A DNA stretch of 16,828 nucleotides from the NCBI GenBank assembly GCA_937923325.1, contig CAKZUQ010000060.1, positions 1 through 16,828 of the forward strand. Direction: 5' to 3'. The notes below the pieces were generated by a model. That model saw only the letters and a list, made by a program, of their open reading frames with translations. It ran no database searches and was not told where the DNA came from. Numbering within the stretch: the stretch's first letter is position 1; every line of letters begins with the position of its first letter. Source of the stretch: an uncultured Bacteriovoracaceae bacterium. GTDB taxonomy: Bacteria; Bdellovibrionota; Bacteriovoracia; Bacteriovoracales; Bacteriovoracaceae. This document shows positions 11,693 to 16,828 of this stretch, piece by piece. The translations under genes were made by a program, and so were the position numbers.

Positions 11693-12970
11693 TTACTTTT
11701 CAATAATTGCAGTAATACCCATACCACCTGCGGTACAGATAGAAATTAAACCACGACCACTTCCTTTTTCATTAATCATTTTTGCCAGAGCACCAACAAT
11801 TCTAGCTCCAGTTGCAGCAAATGGATGACCTAGAGCAAGAGAGCCGCCATTAATATTTAGTTTCGAGTGATCAATCTCTCCTAGAGCTGAATCTAACCCT
11901 AGTTTTGTTTTACAAAACTCTTCAGATTTCCAAGCTTCAAGAGTACAAAGAACTTGAGCTGCAAAAGCTTCGTGGATTTCATAGAAATCAAAGTCCTGTA
12001 AAGTTAATCCAGCTTTTTTTAACATCTTAGGAACAGCATATGCTGGGGCCATAAGAAGTCCTTCATCATCAATATAATTGACAGCCGCAGACTGACCAAT
12101 AATAAAATGAGCCAAGGGTTTTAGGTTGTTCTCTTTTGCGTAATCTTCTGAGCAAAGAAATACACAACTTGCTCCATCAGATAGGGCGGTACTGTTAGCA
12201 GCAGTTAAAGTCCCATTGCCACTGGTTTTGTCAAAAGCAGGTCTTAATTTTCCCATCTTTTCTAGTGTTGTATCTGGCCTTAAAATTCCATCTCTATTTG
12301 TGCCTTTAAATTCAATAACAAGGTCATCATAAAAGCCATTGCTATATGCTTTTGCTGCATTTTGCTGACTTGTATAGGCAAGCTCATCTTGAGACTCTCT
12401 AGAAATACTCCAAGACTTAGCCATATCTTCACAAGATTCCCCCATACTTTTTCCTGTGCGGGGCTCTTTAACTGCTGGAATATTTGGTATTAATTCTTTT
12501 GGAGAGAACCCTTTAAGAGCAGAGAGTCTTTGCCCTAATGTTCTTGCGTTGCTTAGAGCAAGTAATCTATCTGAAAACTTCTTTTTAAACTCAATGGGTA
12601 CATCACTATTTGTGTCGGAGCCACCAGCAATACCACAATCTATTTGTCCAAGAGCTATTTTGTTTGCAATTTGAATTGTCGCTTCTAATGAAGTTCCACA
12701 TGCTTTTTGTAAATCTGTTGCTGGTGTTGAAGGACTAAGTCCACTTTCCATTACGCACTCTCTTGCAAGAGCAAAGTCTGCAGCGTGTTTGCTTACAGCG
12801 CCTAAAGCAACTTCTCCAAGCTCTTTTCCTTGTAGGTTTAACTCATTTACTAAAGTTTTTAATGCAGGAGTCATTAAGTCCCTGTTTGATAGTCCAGTGT
12901 AGTGGGTACTTGATCGCATAAAAGGAATTCTTTTACTCGCAATAATACAAACTTTTTTAATTTCACTCAT
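11693..12970 (-). CDS. Thiolase (acetyl-CoA acyltransferase, FadI-like)
   Basis: 425 residues, cytoplasmic. The nucleophile Cys91 is in LQKACGTS, His333 in EIHEAFAAQ, His382 in NINGGSLALGHPFAATGAR, and the second Cys at 412 in ICTAGGMGI. All four thiolase active-site residues are therefore present. The length and the GHPFAATGAR form fit the longer FadI/trifunctional-beta type more than biosynthetic AtoB (about 390), so it probably cleaves 3-ketoacyl-CoA in beta-oxidation. No FadJ-like partner is adjacent, so the direction of catalysis is uncertain. AAGGAG stands before the ATG. It is 47 bases after the phosphoribosyltransferase gene, possibly one transcript. Confidence 0.93.
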   Translation of the reverse strand: MSEIKKVCIIASKRIPFMRSSTHYTGLSNRDLMTPALKTLVNELNLQGKELGEVALGAVSKHAADFALARECVMESGLSPSTPATDLQKACGTSLEATIQIANKIALGQIDCGIAGGSDTNSDVPIEFKKKFSDRLLALSNARTLGQRLSALKGFSPKELIPNIPAVKEPRTGKSMGESCEDMAKSWSISRESQDELAYTSQQNAAKAYSNGFYDDLVIEFKGTNRDGILRPDTTLEKMGKLRPAFDKTSGNGTLTAANSTALSDGASCVFLCSEDYAKENNLKPLAHFIIGQSAAVNYIDDEGLLMAPAYAVPKMLKKAGLTLQDFDFYEIHEAFAAQVLCTLEAWKSEEFCKTKLGLDSALGEIDHSKLNINGGSLALGHPFAATGARIVGALAKMINEKGSGRGLISICTAGGMGITAIIEK

Positions 12971-13017
12971 GTAATCTCCTTAATTAATTTATAAGGTATT
13001 TTACCACGAGCTAGAGA

Positions 13018-13836
13018 TTAAACAAACGAGTTATTAAGTACTTCTCCTACTCCTCCAGCTCCAGGAACTATATATTGATTATCATTTAAGCCTTTTTCTT
13101 CATTTGGAAATTCTCCTGGAATGGAGGCGAGGGCTTTTGAGGAAGATAGTCCTCTGTCTAGTCTAATAGTATAGACTTCACAGTCAGGATGAGCTGACTT
13201 TATATTTTGAATGTACTCGGGAGTGACAATTAAATGAGCACTAATGTACTTTACTGCTTTTCCTTCAATATTTTTTTTATAATGAGCAATAGCTTCACAA
13301 ATAGTTCCTCCAGTTGCACCCATTGGATCTGGAAAAATAACAACAGCGTCCTTTATATCTCCACCTATTTTAGAACCACTAATATCAACACCAGTTACTT
13401 CATTGTTTTCATTGACTACTCGAGCAGCATAAAAATGATCTTGTCTTATATTTTGGGGATCAAACAAATAATTCAATTCTTGATAGATGAGCTGAGAGGG
13501 GATCATTCCAGCTCGTGCTAAATCAACACAGACAACTTTTTGGTTTTGATCTAGAATCTCACCTTGGTACACACCCTCTTTTTGAATCTCTATCATTCTT
13601 GTTGGAGAGTTTACTTGCTGACGTGGAAAACTATAGCTTAAAATTTGTGAAAACATATGGGAGTAAGCTTTCTTAACATACTCAGTTAAAAGAGGTTGTG
13701 TTGTATCTTGTCTACATATTCTCTCGAGTACCGTCATAAGGTATGAGTCCTTAAGTATATGGATTTTGTCTCCATAAAAATGTTCAACTTCAGATAGTTT
13801 GTAGTTATAGTCTTGATATTGCTTGTCTAGCGTCAT
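13018..13836 (-). CDS. upp: Uracil phosphoribosyltransferase-like enzyme
   Basis: Would make UMP from uracil and PRPP. ATG 13836 is chosen because TGGAG lies six bases upstream. An in-frame upstream extension to 13908 would overlap the divergent gloA gene and start with an unlikely hydrophobic stretch. The 272 residues are longer than the usual 208 or so. The PRPP loop is FPDPMGATGGT (168-178; canonical form is LDPMLATGG). VCVDLARAGMIPS precedes it. The uracil-binding end is QYIVPGAGGVGEV, where typical enzymes have YIVPGLGDAGDR. The fold is clear. The altered uracil loop and added N-terminal part make exact substrate specificity less certain. Confidence 0.8.
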   Translation of the reverse strand: MTLDKQYQDYNYKLSEVEHFYGDKIHILKDSYLMTVLERICRQDTTQPLLTEYVKKAYSHMFSQILSYSFPRQQVNSPTRMIEIQKEGVYQGEILDQNQKVVCVDLARAGMIPSQLIYQELNYLFDPQNIRQDHFYAARVVNENNEVTGVDISGSKIGGDIKDAVVIFPDPMGATGGTICEAIAHYKKNIEGKAVKYISAHLIVTPEYIQNIKSAHPDCEVYTIRLDRGLSSSKALASIPGEFPNEEKGLNDNQYIVPGAGGVGEVLNNSFV

Positions 13837-13893
13837 AAAATCTCCAGTATAAAAAGATATAATCAAAAGTTGTAAATAAAGAAAAGAGGTTTT

Positions 13894-14313
13894 ATGAAAT
13901 TTCTTCATATAATGATTAAAGTTGAAAACTTAGAAAAGTCTTTAGATTTTTGGTTAGAACAGATGGGCTTTATTGAATTCGAAAGAAATGAACTTGATGA
14001 ATTTAGAAAAACAACACTTCTTCTTTCTAAAGAGGGGTCTAATTTAAATATTGAACTTGATTACAATTGGGATACAAACGAAGAGTATAGTAATAATCAA
14101 AGCTTTGGGCATATTGCATTTGAAGTAGATGACCTTTATAAAACTTGCTCTTCTATGATCGACTCTGGTGTCTCGATAACCTTTCCACCAAAAGATGGAA
14201 AATTAGCTTATGTAATTTCTCCAGATAATATTGAGATCGAATTGTTCCAAAAAGGTGATGCATTACCACCAAGTGAGCCTTGGCTATCTATGAAAGAAAC
14301 TAAACAATGGTAA
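13894..14313 (+). CDS. gloA: Lactoylglutathione lyase (glyoxalase I)
   Basis: Isomerises the hemithioacetal of methylglyoxal and glutathione to S-lactoylglutathione; cytoplasmic and metal-dependent. The 139 residues are close to E. coli GloA. Ligands are in the expected places: His5 (FLHIMIKV), Glu54 (IELDYNW), His73 (FGHIAFEVDD) and Glu116 (IEIELFQKG). The loop before the last strand (FPPKDGKLAYVISPDNI) is shorter than in GloA, so a related VOC-superfamily activity is possible. AGAGG precedes the ATG. It is divergent from the phosphoribosyltransferase with 57 bases between starts, and its stop abuts the next gene's stop in TAATTA. Confidence 0.88.
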   Translation: MKFLHIMIKVENLEKSLDFWLEQMGFIEFERNELDEFRKTTLLLSKEGSNLNIELDYNWDTNEEYSNNQSFGHIAFEVDDLYKTCSSMIDSGVSITFPPKDGKLAYVISPDNIEIELFQKGDALPPSEPWLSMKETKQW

Positions 14314-14871
14314 TTATCTATTTCCACTTTTCATTGTAAAGCTTAAACTATATTGAGTATCATACTGTTCTGAGACTTCAGCATTTTTATTATATATTAA
14401 AGTTGCTCCAGCACTAAGGGCAAAACTATCATCAAAAGCAAGTGTCAATCCAGCCCCGCCGTAAGGGTCTAAACCTATAGGAGCTTCTTCTTTAGTTGTG
14501 ACATTCGATTTTGTTATTTCAGTTACTTCTTTTTGAGCACGAACTCCTGTTCTAAAATAAAATCCAAAATACTTGCTGGCAACCGGATAGGTTTTTATCC
14601 CAAGCATTGCTCGTTGTGTATTATATTTTACCTTTTCTCCAGTCTCAGGAAAACTATCTTCAGATAATGACTGGCTTAATTCCAACTCAGCAGATAATAA
14701 TGGAACTCCATATGTGGCCCTAAGACCATAGAACCCTTTGGTCTTATAGGTAGTAGGTTTAGGATATAATCTAGCACTTCGCTCTGTTCCATACATAGGT
14801 TCAAAACTAAGTCCGGCTGCATAAAGGTTTAAAGAGCTAAGTGATAAAAGAATAGTTATTAATTTTTTCAT
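14314..14871 (-). CDS. Small outer-membrane beta-barrel protein (unknown role)
   Basis: 185 residues with signal peptide MKKLITILLSLSSLNLYA. The mature part alternates polar and hydrophobic residues with frequent aromatic girdle residues and glycines: YGLRATYGVPLLSAELELSQ, FGFYFRTGVRAQKEV and YGGAGLTLAFDDSFALSAGA. This fits an eight- to ten-strand outer-membrane barrel of the OmpA/OmpW size class. I do not recognise a specific family. The C-terminus (YSLSFTMKSGNR) has a few residues after the last strand rather than a terminal Phe. No Shine-Dalgarno sequence is present. An extended -10 box lies directly upstream, so the mRNA is probably leaderless. Confidence 0.85.
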   Translation of the reverse strand: MKKLITILLSLSSLNLYAAGLSFEPMYGTERSARLYPKPTTYKTKGFYGLRATYGVPLLSAELELSQSLSEDSFPETGEKVKYNTQRAMLGIKTYPVASKYFGFYFRTGVRAQKEVTEITKSNVTTKEEAPIGLDPYGGAGLTLAFDDSFALSAGATLIYNKNAEVSEQYDTQYSLSFTMKSGNR

Positions 14872-14877
14872 AATATA

Positions 14878-14886
14878 ATTATAACA
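14878..14886 (-). promoter_or_regulatory. Extended -10 promoter, six bases before the ATG
   Basis: TGTTATAAT on the minus strand is a perfect extended -10 (TGnTATAAT). TATATT and the ATG at 14871 follow. With the usual 6-7 base distance to the start site, transcription would begin at the A of the ATG. Confidence 0.5.
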
Positions 14887-14948
14887 GAATGCAAAAGGAT
14901 TAAGTATTTAGGTATCTTTTTCCTGTTATTTTAATAAATAAGCTTAAG

Positions 14949-14957
14949 TGCTTTAAT
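14949..14957 (+). promoter_or_regulatory. Extended -10-like promoter, six bases before the ATG
   Basis: TGCTTTAAT (TGnTTTAAT, five of six in the hexamer) is followed by AATATT and the ATG at 14964. There is no Shine-Dalgarno sequence. The architecture mirrors that of the divergent gene at 14871. Confidence 0.4.
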
Positions 14958-14963
14958 AATATT

Positions 14964-15539
14964 ATGAACTTATATATCCGATTTTTCTACATGATCTTTA
15001 AAACACTCTTCTCTACTAGGCTATTGAAGAAAACTATTAGTGTAAATGATGAGTACAGAAGTAAAATGAGAGTTTTACCAAATGACCTTGATTTAAACTT
15101 TCATATGAATAATGGTCGCTACTTAACTTTACTAGATATTGCTAGGATAGAGTTTTTGATTAGATCAGGAATGGATAAAGTTTTTTATAAGCAAAAATTA
15201 GGTGGAGTGACTGGTGGAGTTCATATTACTTTTTTCAAAGAATTAAATCTATTTGATCAGTACTATATTAAAACTAAACCAATCTTTTGGGATGAAATGT
15301 GGTTTTATATCGAGCATGAATTTATAAAGGATCAAATGGTTATGGCCCATGCGGTAGTGAAAGTAACCTTTACCAAAAAAGGTAAAAGAGTTGAGCCTCA
15401 AAGTGTTCTTGATCAACTCGATCAAAAAATTTCTAAACCTGAAGCCCCAAAATATTTAATTGAATTAATTGAAGGAGAGCGCGATATGGTTGAAAATGTA
15501 AAGAAACATAATAGAGAACTTCGAAACTCAAAGGCTTAA
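14964..15539 (+). CDS. THEM6-like hotdog-fold acyl-CoA thioesterase
   Basis: 191 residues. The signature MRVLPNDLDLNFHMNNGRYLTLLDIARIEF (spanning about residues 33-62) is characteristic of the THEM6/4HBT-like hotdog thioesterase group, with the Asp-Leu-Asp-Leu-Asn-x-His-Met-Asn-Asn core. Such enzymes hydrolyse fatty acyl-CoA. Residues 1-21 are hydrophobic and aromatic (MNLYIRFFYMIFKTLF) and could be a membrane anchor, so the start at 14964 is preferred to the later ATG codons. The C-terminus is charged. No Shine-Dalgarno sequence is visible. Its TAA shares TTAA with the convergent DUF2452 gene. Confidence 0.87.
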   Translation: MNLYIRFFYMIFKTLFSTRLLKKTISVNDEYRSKMRVLPNDLDLNFHMNNGRYLTLLDIARIEFLIRSGMDKVFYKQKLGGVTGGVHITFFKELNLFDQYYIKTKPIFWDEMWFYIEHEFIKDQMVMAHAVVKVTFTKKGKRVEPQSVLDQLDQKISKPEAPKYLIELIEGERDMVENVKKHNRELRNSKA

Positions 15540-16003
15540 TCCTCTTTGAGAATATCCCAAGTATGATCGGCCAAAAGTCTTACCTTGGCCACAAAAGATT
15601 TAAAAGGAATAGTCTCACCCCACTCTTTAGGAGAAACTGGAGATAAAACTTTTGAATCATCTTTCTTTTCATAAAGATAATAAATCTCCCCAACTACTGG
15701 TTTGAATCTCATCTCAGCATTATAAATTTGTAGTGAAATCTCTGCTCTGTCTTGAAGATGTTTTGCTTGAGTTGCAAGTAATTTCATCTGATCATAGATT
15801 TGGTCCATTTGCATTTGTGTTTGTTGTTCCATCACTTTTAAAGCATGACCTTGTATGGAGCCTTCTTTAGTTGGTACAATTGAAAAGCCACCAACTGAGT
15901 GAGCATATTCAAGAAGGCCTGGAATATCAGTGGTCTTCTTTTTCATGTGATCAAGATCGATGTTTTCAATATCTATTGGTTTAGGTTTTTTATCTTCTTT
16001 CAT
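15536..16003 (-). CDS. DUF2452 family protein
   Basis: 155 residues, no signal peptide, probably cytoplasmic. The family pattern is clear: YAHSVGGFSIVPTKEGSIQG, then a glutamine-rich helix ALKVMEQQTQMQMDQIYDQ, QAKHLQDRAEISLQIYNAEM, FKPVVGEIYYLYEK, SPKEWGETIPFKSF and VRLLADHTWDIL. DUF2452 has no known biochemical role; the central part looks helical, perhaps a coiled coil. The ATG is only three bases after the stop of the outer-membrane protein gene, so the two are probably cotranscribed and translationally coupled. No clear Shine-Dalgarno sequence is present. Confidence 0.9.
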   Translation of the reverse strand: MKEDKKPKPIDIENIDLDHMKKKTTDIPGLLEYAHSVGGFSIVPTKEGSIQGHALKVMEQQTQMQMDQIYDQMKLLATQAKHLQDRAEISLQIYNAEMRFKPVVGEIYYLYEKKDDSKVLSPVSPKEWGETIPFKSFVAKVRLLADHTWDILKED

Positions 16004-16006
16004 AGT

Positions 16007-16441
16007 TTAAAAATTATATCTAGCACCAAGGTATATGCTTAGGTCTAGGTGAGTAGAGTTACCTAGTAAAATACCAGCAGTACCATTTGCCAAGAGTTTA
16101 AAATTAGTATCGTCAATTTGATGTTCAACACCCGTAAGTGCAGAAGGTCCAATTAAAAAGTCATCACCTGTCCTCATTTTTGCTCCTAGGCCATATTTAA
16201 AATCTAAATTATATGCTTGAAGCATAAACTTATCTTTTTCTTTTTGAACATAGTAAGCGTCAACATTTCCATGATTTCCAGTAAGGGTCCAGCCAAACAC
16301 TCCTTCTATAGATCTATTATTATCTAGCTGATAAGAATAGTTAAGACCTGTTGGTGTACCAATTGCTAGACCTAGTGAAAAGTTAGAGGCTGATGATTGA
16401 AATGACAAAGTTAATGTAATTAAAATTAGTAGTTTTTTCAT
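16007..16441 (-). CDS. Small outer-membrane beta-barrel protein, second copy type
   Basis: 144 residues with signal peptide MKKLLILITLTLSFQSSAS. The mature chain has strand-like blocks (FSLGLAIGTPTGLNYSYQL, SIEGVFGWTLTG, AYNLDFKYGLGAKM, LDLSIYLGARYNF) and ends in Phe, the usual recognition residue for outer-membrane insertion. It would make a barrel of about eight strands. The role is unknown, and there is no close similarity by eye to the barrel at 14314-14871. It is first of a two-gene unit with the DUF2452 gene. No Shine-Dalgarno sequence; a TAGAAT lies six bases before the ATG. Confidence 0.85.
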   Translation of the reverse strand: MKKLLILITLTLSFQSSASNFSLGLAIGTPTGLNYSYQLDNNRSIEGVFGWTLTGNHGNVDAYYVQKEKDKFMLQAYNLDFKYGLGAKMRTGDDFLIGPSALTGVEHQIDDTNFKLLANGTAGILLGNSTHLDLSIYLGARYNF

Positions 16442-16447
16442 AAGAGT

Positions 16448-16453
16448 ATTCTA
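16448..16453 (-). promoter_or_regulatory. -10 hexamer six bases before the ATG
   Basis: TAGAAT on the minus strand, then ACTCTT, then ATG at 16441. It matches the -10 consensus at five of six positions. The upstream DNA is very AT-rich and no clear -35 was found. If used it would make a leaderless message. Confidence 0.4.
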
Positions 16454-16561
16454 CGGTAAATATTTATATTTTACTATGCCTGTACAAACGTGATCTTATC
16501 TTTTGGCTTTATTTAATTTATTTTGTAAGAGACTGTTTAGCTCAAGTGGAGTCAATTACCT

Positions 16562-16828
16562 TCATAGCTCTTGTAAATCTTTAAATAGCTCCTTTTTTAA
16601 GGATTCTTGGTGTGGGTTAAGTCTGTTTTTATTAACTCTATTTGTCATATTTACAGAATTTAAAATATTACCAACATAAGTAATAGAGAAAACTAAGTAT
16701 GCAGCATTGGCGGCATTATATTGATTTCTTTTTTCAAAATCTTTCGCAGTCATATAAAATAATGAATTAATAACAAATGAAATCGCTGCGCTTTGATAGG
16801 CTCCAAGATAAGTTTGTCCAAGTCCTGG
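16562..16828 (-). CDS. Membrane-associated protein, C-terminal part (DUF5683/TM2-like), 5' end off window
   Basis: The frame ends at TGA 16564-16562 and stays open through the right edge, giving at least 88 residues. An internal ATG at 16753 is not the real start, because the coding signal continues past it with PGLGQTYLGAYQSAAISF. The PGxGQxYxG motif with following hydrophobic helices is typical of small membrane proteins of the DUF5683/TM2-like kind. The second helix region is AANAAYLVFSITYVGNILNSVN, and the tail is charged. The function is unknown. It lies 120 bases upstream of the outer-membrane barrel gene, which probably has its own promoter. Confidence 0.75.
   Translation of the reverse strand, partial: PGLGQTYLGAYQSAAISFVINSLFYMTAKDFEKRNQYNAANAAYLVFSITYVGNILNSVNMTNRVNKNRLNPHQESLKKELFKDLQEL

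Noticed and set aside
13837..13908. Longer start for the uracil phosphoribosyltransferase at 13908
   Set aside because: It would overlap the gloA start, and GGAG six bases before ATG 13836 supports the shorter form.
1..16828. CRISPR arrays, prophage genes, toxin-antitoxin pairs or defence systems
   Set aside because: I saw no regularly spaced repeats, phage structural genes or recognisable defence genes on either strand.

Overview
The window is AT-rich (roughly one third G+C by eye) and gene-dense. It looks like chromosome from a free-living Gram-negative bacterium. Many products carry Sec signal peptides, several look like small outer-membrane beta-barrels, and dapF (meso-diaminopimelate for peptidoglycan) is present. 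The gene mix and the low G+C would suit the Bdellovibrionota, especially a marine Bacteriovorax/Halobacteriovorax-type organism, but that assignment is an inference from general look, not from a marker gene.

Layout. (1) 1-365: the right end of an ISL3-type insertion sequence, then a short flank, then a tRNA with anticodon CAU on the minus strand. (2) 473-2006: dapF and tlyA, overlapping and on the plus strand. (3) 2003-4228, minus strand: apt, a small exported protein and a large exported protein of unknown function. (4) 4262-6727: a plus-strand unit of a short exported DUF2259-like protein, a MoxR-type AAA+ ATPase and a CoxE-type VWA protein, behind a close match to a sigma-54 promoter. (5) 6724-7677: an exported phytase-esterase-like beta-propeller protein. 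(6) 7678-8088: a gene-free stretch with GA-rich direct repeats, a perfect hairpin and a strong plus-strand terminator, so a candidate small RNA. (7) 8089-10367: a LysR regulator divergent from a yceI-pirin operon, with a large imperfect palindrome between them. (8) 10417-11626: an exported trypsin/V8-like protease divergent from a two-helix potassium channel. (9) 11693-14313: a thiolase and a uracil phosphoribosyltransferase on the minus strand, divergent from glyoxalase I. (10) 14314-16828: two small outer-membrane barrels, a THEM6-like thioesterase, a DUF2452 protein and, at the right edge, the 3' part of a membrane-protein gene.

How the genes work together. Most are housekeeping or envelope functions: lysine/cell-wall precursor synthesis, rRNA methylation, purine and pyrimidine salvage, methylglyoxal detoxification and acyl-CoA metabolism. 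Two clusters look like regulated modules: the sigma-54-type/MoxR/VWA unit and the LysR/YceI/pirin unit. Two genome-scale habits are also visible. Three of the six convergent gene pairs share a four-base TTAA stop overlap and a fourth abuts at TAATTA. Several envelope genes have no Shine-Dalgarno sequence but have a -10-like hexamer exactly six bases before the ATG, which would give leaderless mRNAs.
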